This document shows, one piece after another, positions 8,077 to 20,000 of a stretch of 64,000 bases of DNA (positions within the stretch are counted from its first letter, which is position 1; the number at the start of each line of letters is the position of its first letter). Source of the stretch: Phycisphaerae bacterium. GTDB taxonomy: Bacteria > Planctomycetota > Phycisphaerae > Sedimentisphaerales > Anaerobacaceae. The position numbers and the translations under genes were made by a program. Location: assembly GCA_026386805.1 (NCBI GenBank), contig JAPLMX010000206.1, positions 1 through 64,000 on the forward strand, read 5' to 3'. Under the pieces are notes generated by a model. It had not been told where the DNA came from. It saw only the letters and a list, made by a program, of their open reading frames with translations, and did not search any database.

Positions 8077-11000
8077 CTACCCTCCACCAAGCCCGGTCGT
8101 GGCGCCGGTGGTGCCCGTGCCACCGGTGGTGCCCGTCGTGGTGCCAGTGCTGGTGGTCGTGGCGCCCGCCCTCTGAACGGCGGGTATGGCGTCCGACCAC
8201 CCGGTCTCATTGCCGAGGGCATCGCGGGCCTTGACGCGGAACACTACGGCCGCATTCTTCCGGCCGACGTTGACGCGCCAGGTCGGCGCGTTGATCCAGC
8301 CGCTGCTGAAGCCGCCGTTCGGATAGACCTTCGGGTAATCCACGGCCTCGAAGTAGTACTGGACACCGCCGCTGGCGTCGGTGGCCGTGACGGCAGTCAT
8401 GTCGGCGTAGAAGTCATAGGTGCCGCCGCCGCCATCAAGCTCACGCGGCAGGCCGTTCGGGTCCCACTGCATCGGGTTCGGTGTCGGAGGCGTTGTGTCC
8501 GCCGGGGTCTGCGTCGTGACGGTGACCCAATCCGACCAGGCGGTCTCGTTGAGCCGGGCCGACGTATCCCGGGCCTTGACACGATACTGGTACCTCGTGC
8601 TCGGGACCAGATTGGCATCCGTATAGGCCGGCGTATTGATCCAGCCGCTGTCATGGGCTCCCGGCGTGTTCGTGTCGAAGTAATACTGCACACCGTTGAG
8701 GTTGTCAACCGCGGGTCGAGCCGTCATCGCGACCGTTTGCGACGACGTCGCGGTGATCGTCAGGATGTACGGCGCCGGGGTCGGTGGCGTCGTGTCCACC
8801 ACGCCGGCGAACCGGATCGTGGACCACTTCGTCTCATTGCCGATCGCGTCGCGGGCCTTGACTCGATAGCCATATTCCAGACCAGACTGCAGACGCGTGT
8901 CGAGATAGACCCGGCTCTTCTGCCAGCCGCTGCTGTGACCACCGCCGTGCACGCACTCGAAGTAGTACTCGACCTCCGAGCCCCACCAGGCATCGATCGC
9001 CTCTCTGGCCATCATCTGCGCGGCGTTGCCGCCGGTTATCTCGGGCGCCGTTTCCCACTCGGCCGGGTTCGGCACCGGCGGCGTCGTGTCCTGCGCGAGC
9101 CAGCAATCCGCCAGGAGCGCCAGGTCGTTGAGGTTGACCTGGGAATCGAACGTGAAGTCGGCACCGCGGCACCAGCCGTTGGCCTCGGAGCAACCCGCAT
9201 TGAGCCAGTTCCTCGCGAACGCCACGAAATCGTTGAACTGGATCACGCCGTCGCGAGCCAGGTCGCAGAACCGGCACGGATCGAGGAACCGGTGGTGGTA
9301 TCCGAGGTCCACAACACCGGTATCGGGCACCCGGTCGGTCCGCGTCGTGTAGCGGGACATGCCCAGCGCACCGGCCTGATCGCTGCCGGCGTCGACGCAT
9401 GGACTGGTGGCCGCCTGACCGGCGCCCTGATTGCTCAGGGAGAAGCCGCCGAGCAGGCCGCTGACAAACAGCGGGTCCCTGTGGAGGATGCCCGCGCCAT
9501 ACACCAGCTGGCACCCGATGTCCACGGAGACATCGTTCGGCCCGGCCCAGATGTCGCTGTACGAGATGGAGAGCTTGCCGCACTGCGGATCGAGCTCGAA
9601 TCCGGTCCCGACCGCCAGCTCCGTGCCCAGGCGGGCGAAGTTCTGCCAGAAGATGCTATCGGTGATCGTGCAGTCGCTGTAATAGCCACAGAACACGCCA
9701 CCGCCAAAGCCGGTGTGGTTCGGATCGGTCACAACGCCGGGCGACGCATTACCGAAGAAGGTGCAATTGCGGATCGTCGGCGTGGCGTACCAGTTCGTCG
9801 AGAGGCCACCGCCGTCGCGAAGCGCCAGGTTGTCACGGATCAGGCAGTTGACGATCGCCGTGCTGTTCTCGCCCCGCAGGTAGAAGCCACCACCGGAGCC
9901 GCTGGACGTGTTGCCGGCGACGTTGCAGTCCTGGACAATGGCGGTGGTGGAGGACAGCAGAATGCCAGCACCCACCGGCAGAACGAGATCGTCGCTGGTG
10001 TCCGTGCCATCCAGGATCGCGAGGTTGTTCTTCACCTCGCAGCCGGAGATATTGACCGCCCCGCCGATGATGGTGAGGCCCGCGCCGCGAAGGGCAGTGT
10101 TGGCCCGGATGCGGCTGTCAATCACCATGGCGTTGGAGTCGGCCACGTAGAAGCCGCCGCCGGTATCGGCCACGTTGCCGACGAAGTTGCAGTCGACGAA
10201 CAGGACGCCGGCCGTGCGTTCGGCCGCCACGCCGCCGCCGTAGCCAACATACGGATCGATGCGGAAGTTCTGGGTCGGCGTGACCGACGACGTGTTGTTC
10301 TGGAACAGGCACTGCGTGAACGTCACGGTCGTGTCGGCCGCACAGTACACGCCGCCACCGTAGCTGGAGATCTCAAATGCGGTCTGAGGCTCGGCGCGGG
10401 CACCGGTCGAATTGGCGCCGCCCTGACCGCTGAGGCCGCCCTGGGAGCTGTTGCCGCGGATGATGCACTCGACGAACTCGGCCTTGCTGCGGCGGTCGAT
10501 GAAGACGCCGCCGCCGTAGCCGGAATACCAGCGGTAATCGCCAACATAGTGCCCGCCGCCGTGCGACGAGCTCGCCGCGGTGAACATCACGTTGCCGGAC
10601 GAGTACGCCAGGGCGTAGTCCCACTCCCAGAGGTTCCACAATTCGCTGTCGGCCATCTCCGTGCCGAGCTTGTCGGGATCGATGTTGACCCGCACGGACG
10701 GCGTATAGTTGCCGCCATAGTTGGCCAAGCCACCGCTGGCGACGCCGGCGCCGCCATTGCCACCGTTGCCGCCCTGGGCGGAGTTATTCTCGATGATGCA
10801 GTTGATGAACTTCGGGCTGGTGTCAGGGCCACAGTAAATCGCACCACCGCGCGCCCAGCCAGCCCAGCCGCCGCGACCCGCATTGTTCGTGGCATCCGCC
10901 GCGGCGCCGTTGCCGCCGTTGCCCGCGACCACAGAGTTGTTGTGGATCACGCAGTTTTTGATCGTGGGGCTGGCCCCGGCCAGCAGGACCATGGCGGCAC

Positions 11001-14000
11001 CGTTGACCGGTGCGCCGTCGTAGCCGTCCGGATGACCGGCGCCCCGGTTGCCGCCGGCGCCGCCGTTGATCACGGAGCCGCCGAAGTTCTCCAGCGTGAA
11101 CCCACTGAACACGGTCCGACGCGTGGTTTCCCCACGGAACAGGACGCCCTGATTGTTGATCTGGTTGCCGGCAACGGTGCCGGGGCCGCGGATAATCGTG
11201 GCCGCCACCACCGCCGGATCGTCCGGTTTCGCGGACGTGACCGTCACCGCTTTGTCCAGAACCAGGGCAAAACGCACACTGTTGACGTCTTCGACCGGGT
11301 GTCCGCTATAGTAGATGCCCGGATCGACGACGATGGTGTCGCCCTCCTCGGCCACGGTCACCGCATCCTGAATGGTCGTATAATCGCCCGGCACGGTGAC
11401 CACGCGCGAGGTGCGTTTTTCGAGAGTCACGACCACCGTGCGGTCCTCCGTCAGCGTGACGAAATTGACGGTGGCCGTCAGAAGGTCATTGTCCGTGCCC
11501 GTCCATTTCTTGATCTTCCAGCCGTCGTCGGGTCTGACCTCGAGCCGGACCACCTTGTCGGCGGAGCCTTCGTAGACCAGCGCGAAGCCGGGCATCACGG
11601 CGCCGTGGACCACGCCATCGGCCGGATCAGGCGCGACCGAGGCGATCAGCTTGAAGAGCGTCACGCCCTCGCCATAGTGGTAACCCAGGTCCACCGTGCC
11701 GGCATCGTGAACGCCGTCGGTCCGGGTCGTGCGCTCCGCGAGCGTGAGGTCGGGCGCACCGGCCGGACTGCTGCCGGCGTCGACCGCCGGGCTCTGGCGG
11801 CCTTGTCCCGCCGCCGTCTGGCTCAGATAATAGCCGGCGACGAACATCGGATCGGCGGCGAGGTTGCCCGTGTCCGCCTGCCAGACGCCTTCCAACGCGT
11901 TCCAGCCCGGCACCCGCGAGTCCTGCGACACATAGACCGGCGGTGTCGCTTGCGTGATCAGCCCGAGGGTGTTCAGCATGCTGGCAACGATCTGGTTGGG
12001 GTCCGTCACCTGCACAAAGGCGCCGCCCATAATGCCGGCGATGTCGCGGAAGTAGAGCGCCGTCGTCGGATCGTTGCCAATCTGGAGAGCGAAGACCCGC
12101 GTGCCGGGTGACTTCGCAGCTTCCTGGGCCACCGTGGCGAGAGTATAGCCGCTCGGCGCCTCCGGATCGTGCGGCGGAACATCGCCGACGAGCAGGATGA
12201 CCCGATCCACGCTGCCGCTACGCCAGGTCCCGAGGTTGTTGGCGTCAATCGTACGCGTCAGAGCGTAGTAGACCGAGTCGGGCGTGTCGCCGCCGGAGCC
12301 GGCGGGCGTCGCGATCGAGTTGATCCCGCCGATGACGCGATCCGCCACGTTCGTGAACGGCGTCACGACACGGTACGGATAATCCGTCGCCGCGCCATAG
12401 TTGGCCGCGACCGCGCTGTTAAAGTCCTTGAAGTCCACGACCGCCATGCGGTAATCGGAGACCTTGCCCGCGACACCCGCGACGATCTGCGCGGCCGCCG
12501 CTCGGATCTTGGTCATGTTGGCCGACATGCTGGTGCTCGAATCGAAGACAAAGACCAAGTCGAGCGGCTTGGCGCCCGCAGCGTCCCGGCTCGGCTCGAT
12601 ATCGCTGTGCAGGATGTGCAACGCCGAGGGCCTTTCGCCATACGGGTATCCATTGGTGACCGCGACCTGCGCGCCTTGGCCCGTGCTGCTGTTACCCCAG
12701 ACAATCGAGTCGATCAGGACCGCGTTGGAGTCGTAAGCGATGGACAGACCACCGCCGAAAGCGTCGCCCTGGCCGTTGGCCACGAAGTTGTCGGCGATCG
12801 TGCAATTGGAGATCGTCGGCTCGTTGTACCAGTTGACGGACGCACCGCCGCCATCGCGTCCGGCCCCGTTGCTGGTGATCAGACAGTTGTGCAGCAGCGG
12901 CGTCAGACTCACATCCTGATCGGACCCGCCGAAGTACACACCGCCACCGGATGTGATGGCCCGGTTGTTATTGAAGATGCTGTCGCGGATCTCCAGGGGC
13001 GAGTTGATGCCGCAGAAGCCGCCGCCCCAGCCGACGATGCCGGTGCTGGGGGCATTCGGATCCGTCAGAACGTTCGGATCGATGGTGGACTGGAAGGCCA
13101 GGTTACGCTGAATCATCGTGCCGGAAATCGTACCGGTCGCATTGACCGCGTAGAGGCCGCCGCCGTGGTACGCCACGTTGTTGGCGATATTGGAGTCGAC
13201 AATCATCGGCGCGGACTTGGACCAGTACAGACCACCACCGATCGTGGCGTTGCAGTCCTCGACGGTGCAGCGGAGGAACACTGGCCGCGAATCGTTCTCG
13301 ATGGCGATGGCCCCGCCGTAGGTCGTGTAGATGTCGTCTGGGTTGGTGACCGCATTCGTGTCTTCGGCCGTGTTGTTCTTGAAGACGCAGCCAGTGAACT
13401 CCGGATCGCTGGCCTGGCCGATGTAGACGGCGCCGCCGTAGCTGCCGATGTTCAGAATCCGGTCGGGAAGCGCGAAACCACCGGTAGCGGTCGTAGCAGC
13501 GCCACCCGCGCCGGCGCCCCCGGCGCCGCCCGCCGCGGCACCGCCGCTCGTGCCACCAATGCCGCACACCCCGCCAAAAGCGTGGTTATCGCTGAAGTTG
13601 CAGTCGATGAACTTCGGCGCACTATAGTACTCGATGTACACGGCGCCGCCGTAACCGCTGTACTTCCAGTAGTCGTCGTAGTAGCCCCGCGGATCGGACG
13701 TCGTGCTCTCCACCGAGCCGCGCAGCTTGCCGTCATGGTCGAACGGACCGTACTGCCATCCATCCCACCACGCTTGAATACTCGATTCAATCGAGGCGGA
13801 GAACATCCAGTTGCCGCCCCGGCCGCCATGGGCGTTGTTCGTGCCATTGCCGCCGTTGCCGCCGTTGCCGCCGTAGACCCGGCAGTTCTGGAATAGGCAG
13901 TTCTGGAAGGTCGGATTGCTTCCAAAAGCGATGTACAGGGCGCCGCCGTAGGCCCAGCCGGCGTAGCCGCCGTCGTAGCCGGCCGTGTGGGCGGTATTCC

Positions 14001-17000
14001 CATTGTCGCCTGCGCCGCCGTTGCCGCCGGTGATGCTGCAATCGGTGAACCGGCAGTTGCGGATCGTCGGCGAGGCCCCAAAGAGGCTCATGATGCCGCC
14101 CTGGAGGGGTGCCCCCTGGGCACCATCCGCCTGGGTGCCAGCCGCACCGTTGAGACCCGTCCAGGTAACGTTGCCGATCGTCAGGCCGTCAATGACCGTC
14201 TCCGGCCCAACGTTCAGGAGCTGGATCTGATATCGGCGCAGAATCGTATTGGCGACGACGTTCGGGTCGTCCGGATTGCTGCTGGTCAGGGTGATATTCT
14301 TGTTCTGGATCAGGATGTAGTTGACCGGGTACTCGACCTGCGTCACCTGGGCCGGGTAGTAGGTACCGGTGGGCACCAGGACAACGTCGCCGTCCTCGGC
14401 CGCGTCGATGGCATCCTGAATCGTCGGGTACAGGCCGGTGCTGCCGACCACGAGGGTCCGGGGCTGCTCGAACCGGACCGTGACGTTTCGGTTGAGCCAC
14501 ATGACGACGGTGTTGTCCTTCTGGCTCGATCCGTCGTCGGTCGTTCCAGACCACTCGGCGATCCGCCATCCGGATTCCGGCGCGGCCACGATCGGCACAG
14601 CCGTGCCGGCATAGAACGTGCCGCTCGTCGGATCGACTGAGCCGTGACCGCCGACCACCTGCGCCGTCAGCGTGTATTTCGGCAATTGAGTATGATCCGG
14701 GAAGTGATACCCGAGATCCACTGCGGCCGTGTCCTTGACGCCATCCACACGCGTCGTCAGATCGGCGAGCGCGGTGTCCGACACGGAAGCACTGCCGGCG
14801 TCGACCGCCGGACTCGTGGCCTCGTTGCCTGCCGCCGCCTGACTGAGATAGAACGCTCCCAGCGGTCCTGCGACGAACAGCGGGTCCGCCTGGAGATTCG
14901 TCGGACTCAACTCGGAGGCCGTCTTGGCGACCGTCTTCTGCGTCACGCCGTCATAGAGGCCATAGTCGGCCGGCGTGTTCGCGGAGAACAGGGAGTGCTC
15001 AATAACGGAACCGGCGAAATCCGCCTCCGCGACGGCATACTTGCTATTGCCCTGGAAGATCGAGTCACTCACGGTCCCATCCGAGCTCCAGTCGCAAGAG
15101 ATGGCACCGCCCAGTCGGTTGGCCGTGTTCTTGGCAAACGTGCTGTTGGTGACCACGGGCTTCGCGTACAGGCCGCACCAGATCGCGCCGCCGTCACGCT
15201 TGGCCGAGTTCTCCGTGAACAGGCAGTTTCTCACCAGGTGATCGACAAAGCCACCATACAGACCGAGGGCGCCACCGGCTCCCTTGACCCCTTGCGCCAC
15301 GTTGGAAGCAAAGGTACAGTTCTCGATTTGGGCATTGGCGCCCGCGCAAACGATGCCACCGCCGACATCGAGGCCGACGTCGGCGTCCTGACGGGAGAAA
15401 GTGCCACGAAGCAGATCCACCAGCGAACTGACCGCCGTGGAGGTCTGGAGGCTGATGCCGCTGCCGCCGATGGCGACGTTGTTGCTGACGTAACCGCCGT
15501 TGAGCCGCAGGGTGCCGCTTGTCTGGAACAGCGCGCCGCCGCTCTTGGCCTTGTTGCCCGTCAGATAGCAGTTGGTGAGCACGGCGTTGACATCTTCAAA
15601 GTGCAAGGCGCCACCCTGGCCGTAGAAGCCGTCCGTCGCCTCGTTGCCACCAAAGGTACACGAGTCGAGGTTCACGGCGAGCACCGACGGCGTGTTCGGG
15701 TCGATCCGGTAGAAGGCTTCGATCGCACCGCCGTTGCCGCTGACGGCTGCACCGGAATTCACGCCGGCACGGTTGCCTGAGAAGGCACAGCGGACCAAGT
15801 CGGCGTTGCTCTGCAGGAGGAGCGCGCCGCCGTTGCCGACCGTCATGTTGCTGTGGAAGCTGCAGTCGGACAGCGTGACCTTGGGGCATCCCGGTCCGAC
15901 GTACAAGGCGCCGCCCACGTCCGGGATGATGACGTTGTTCGGATCAAGCGAATTCGGATCGATCAGGTTGGGATCCAGTGCGACAATGCTCAGGAGAGAA
16001 TTGACCACCTGGTTCTTGCTGAAGACGCAGTCGTTGAAGTCCACAGTGCTGCTGCCTTGAACGTACACAGCGCTGTTCGCGTTCTCCGTGAACCGGCACG
16101 TCGTGAGGACCACTTCATTGCCCGTGGTGGAGTACAAGGCACCGCCGACCGTGTAGACGCGTGCTTCCGCACCGCCGGCCGGGTAAGACTCGTAGGACTC
16201 GTTCTGCGTGAACTGGCAGTCCGTGAACTTCGGATTGGCGCTACTCTGGTAGACGGCGCCGCCGGCGACCAGGCCGTTCGAAAGAACGATGCCGGGCGAG
16301 CCGGGACCGGCCGGGTTCGGATAGGGGGCGGCCAACGCACCGCCGGGACCGTTCAGGCCGACCAAGCCGGCTGCACCATTGAGAGCGCGGTTGTTCGCGA
16401 AAAGGCATCGCTCGAAGGTGGCATCACTGCCGGCTTCGCAATAAGCAGCGCCGGCGCGGCCGTAGCCATACCCGCCGCCCGCGTTGCCGCCCCAGCTTTC
16501 GCGGCCGCTGCCCTGGTTCGGCGTGCTGCCGTTGCCGCCGCTGCCGCCCATGCCGCCTCGGGCCAAGCAATTGCGAATCGTGCAATCGACCAACTTCGGT
16601 TTGCTGGCACCCAGACAGGCGACAGCGCCGCCGAAGCCATTTCCCGTTCCGGTGCCGCCGTGCCCGCCCCAGGAACCATCCGCAGCGCCGGTGGTGATCG
16701 CCGGGCCGCTGATGCCGTCGCCGCCCCAGGCACCGATCACCGTGCAATCCTCGATCACGCACTTGCTGAAGGTCGGCGAACTGGCGTTCTCGCACAGAAT
16801 GGCGCCGCCGTACCCTATACCCGTGGCATCCTGGCCACCGGCCATCCGGGTCGGCGGAGTCGTATCCTGACTGACAACCTCATCCGGGCTGATCGGGTGG
16901 GCCGGCGTTCCCCCGCCGTTGACGCCCACCGTGCCGATCCAGAGGGCATTCTTCATCGTGATGCCTTCAATTCGGCACTCCGCGGTCTCCCCGCGGTGGA

Positions 17001-20000
17001 AATAGAAGGCGCGATGCCGGTTGACGCGCGAGCCCTGGCAATCGATCACGGTGCTGGCCACCACCTTCGGGTCGTCCGGATTGGTCGACATGATCCGGAC
17101 GTTCTTACCCAGCAGATCGATGCCCCGCGGGCTCGTGACGTTATGCGTGCCCTGGTTGAGAATGATGTTCGTGTCGCCGGCACTGGCCGCCACCACCGCA
17201 TCCTCAATCGTCGCGTACTGCGTCGGCACGATCAGGTTGCGCGTGACGGCCGTTTCGAACTCGACGGTGACGAACTTGTTCTCGGTGTTCATCACCACCG
17301 CGTTGACGCTGCGATTCCAGGAGGGGTCGCTCTTGGTGCCGATCCACTGCTTGACGCGGTAGCCCGGGTCCGGATGCGCGAGCAGCGGCACTTCCTCGAA
17401 CTCGAAGTACTTGCCGGCCAGAGGCGTGACCGTGCCGTGGCCGCCGATGACGGAGACCGTAAGCTGGCACCGGTTCATGCTGGGATAATGGAAGCCCATA
17501 TCCACCTTGCCCTGGTCGCCAACGGTGTCGGTCCGGGTGCTGTAGCCCGCCAGGGCGAGTTTCTCGGCCGAGTCGCTGCCGGTATCAACCGCCGAGCTGG
17601 TTGTCGCCTGTCCGGCCGCCGTCTGACTCAGATGGTAGCCCGCCACGAACAGCGGGTCGTCGTCAATATCGTTCGGGAACCAGTTGAGCGTCGCCCCTTG
17701 TTCCACGTGGATGCCGGCCAAGCCGTTCTGAACGTCGCTGAATTTCACCGTCAGAAGCGCCGGCCGCGGCAGGTAGATCGGATCGCTCTGGCTGCCGAGC
17801 GCGATCTGGCTGCCCTGGTTGCCCGTGTTGTCCCAGAGAATGCTGTTCAGCAGCGTCGTGTTGCTCTCGTAGGAGCAGAATAGACCGCCGCCCAGGCCGC
17901 GATTCGCGTTGCTCGGATCGCTGGCGTCGTTGCCGACGATCGTGCAGTTGGCGATGGTCGGGGCCACGAACCAGTACGAGGCGATGCCGCCGCCGCCGAT
18001 CAGGGCCTTGTTGTCCTTGACCAGGCAGTTCTTCAGAGTCGGCAGGCCCGGATCGCCGCCGAAGTAGGCGCCGCCGCCGGAACCGTTGACGGTGTTCTCA
18101 CTGATGGAGCAGTCCACAATGGTCGCACTCGACGCCCAGCAGACGAAACCGCCGCCGCCGCCCAGGTCGGTGTCCTTCATCTGCGTCACGGGCGGAGGCG
18201 TGAACGGATTGTTCGGATCGAACATGGAGTTCGGATCGTTCGGGTCGGGCCAGGTGCTGGAAGGAGGCCACGTGTTCGGATCGGATTGGACCGGGGTCAC
18301 GGCCGGAACGAGCAAGGCGTACTGCGGTCCCATCGCCGTGTTGCCGCGAATGCTGCAGTTGGTGATCGACGGGGCGCCGCCGCTCCAGTACAGACCGCCG
18401 CCGTGCTGCGCGGTGTTGTTGCGGATGAGGCAGTCCGTCACGGCGATATCGGCTTCGTCGCCGTACCAGTACAGGCCGCCGCCGAAGGCCGCGGCGTTGT
18501 TCGTCACCTGGGTGGTCTTCAGGTAGATCTGACTGCCGTTGTACCAGGCGTTGCCCTTGTCGTTCCAGGTGCCGCCCGCGTAGATGCCGCCGCCGGCGCT
18601 GAGCGTGCCGGTAGCCTGGTTGCTGCCGAACGTCGAATCGTTCACGTCGATCCGGCAGTCATACCAGACGTAGAGCGCGCCGCCGTCCGAGGCCGCGGTG
18701 TTGCTCATGAACGTGCAGCCGGTGATCGTTGCCTGGCAGGATTCGTCGAACGCGAGCGCACCGCCGTTGAGGCCGGTGCGGTTGCTGCTCAGGCTGCACC
18801 CTGTGAGCTGCGTCGTGCAGCCCGTGCTGTAGAAGATGGCGCCGCCGCTCTGGTTCTCGATCCGGTTGGAGTTCAGCGTGCAATTCGTCAGCGTCACCTT
18901 GCAGTTTTCGCTGCAGAAGACAGCGCCGCCGAAGTTGGTGGTGATGCTGGTCGCCCCACGGCCCGCACTGCCGGCCGCGCCGGCCCCGCCCGCGTTGCCA
19001 CCGGCCCCGCCGGCCCCGGCCGTGCCGGAGGGATTGCCGTCGCCGCCCGTGCCGCCGGCCCCGCCGGACCCGCCATCGCTGCCGCCGGTGCCACCGGCGC
19101 CGCCGGTGCCGCCGGCATACGCCACCGTGGCCACCGTCGAGGCGGCCGAGTTGGAGCTGACGACGGTATCCGACATCACGACCTCGCAGCCCTTGCCGAA
19201 GAAGATGGCGCCGCCCAAGGAGGCGGTGCCGTTCCTGCTCATGTTGCCGCCGGTCCCGCCCTTGCCGCCGTTACCGGCCGTGCCGGCTGCACCCGCGGCG
19301 CCGTCCGTGCCGTTCGGATCGCCGGCCGCGCCCGCCGCGCCGCCCGTGCCGGCATTGCCGCCGCTACCGCCGGCGCCACCGGCGCCGCCCGCACTCCCCA
19401 AGCCTTGACGGATAGAGGAACTCGTAATCGTGCAGTACTTGATCGTCGGCTTGCAGTTGTCGCCGAAGTACAGAGCGCCGCCGAGGGCATTGCCGCCTTC
19501 GCCGCCGGTGCCGCCCTTGCCGCCGGCCCCACCGGCTCCACCGTTGCCGCCGGCTCCACCGGCCCCGCCGTTGCCGCCGGTGCCCGCCGTAGTGCCTGGG
19601 GTGGCCGCCGCCGGAGCGGGGGTCACGGCCGGCGTCGGGGTGACCGCCGGGGTCGTACCACCACGAGTCGCGGGAGGCGTCGTGGCCGCCGGAGTCGTGG
19701 TAGCCGCCGGGGTGGTAGCAGCAGGAGCATTCGCATCCGCCGCGGCAGGAGCGGGGCCGCCGTTCTGGCCCTGCTGGCCGTCCTGACCGTTCTGGCCGTC
19801 TCCACCGTTCTGGCCGTTCTGACCCGCGCCGCCGAAGCCGCCGTAGCCGCCGAGGGCTCGGCAGTTGGTAATCGTGCAATGGAGGATCAACGGAGTGCTG
19901 TTGGCATCGAAGTACAAAGCGCCGCCATAGCCGTGACCGCCCTTGCCGCCGTTGTAGCCATCCGCTCCCGCCGAGCCGTCGGCGCCGGCCGCACCGGCCG

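Noticed and set aside
18950-19600. CRISPR-like regular repeats
   Set aside because: The periodic GCCGCC units encode in-frame Gly-rich protein and have no unique spacers of constant length.
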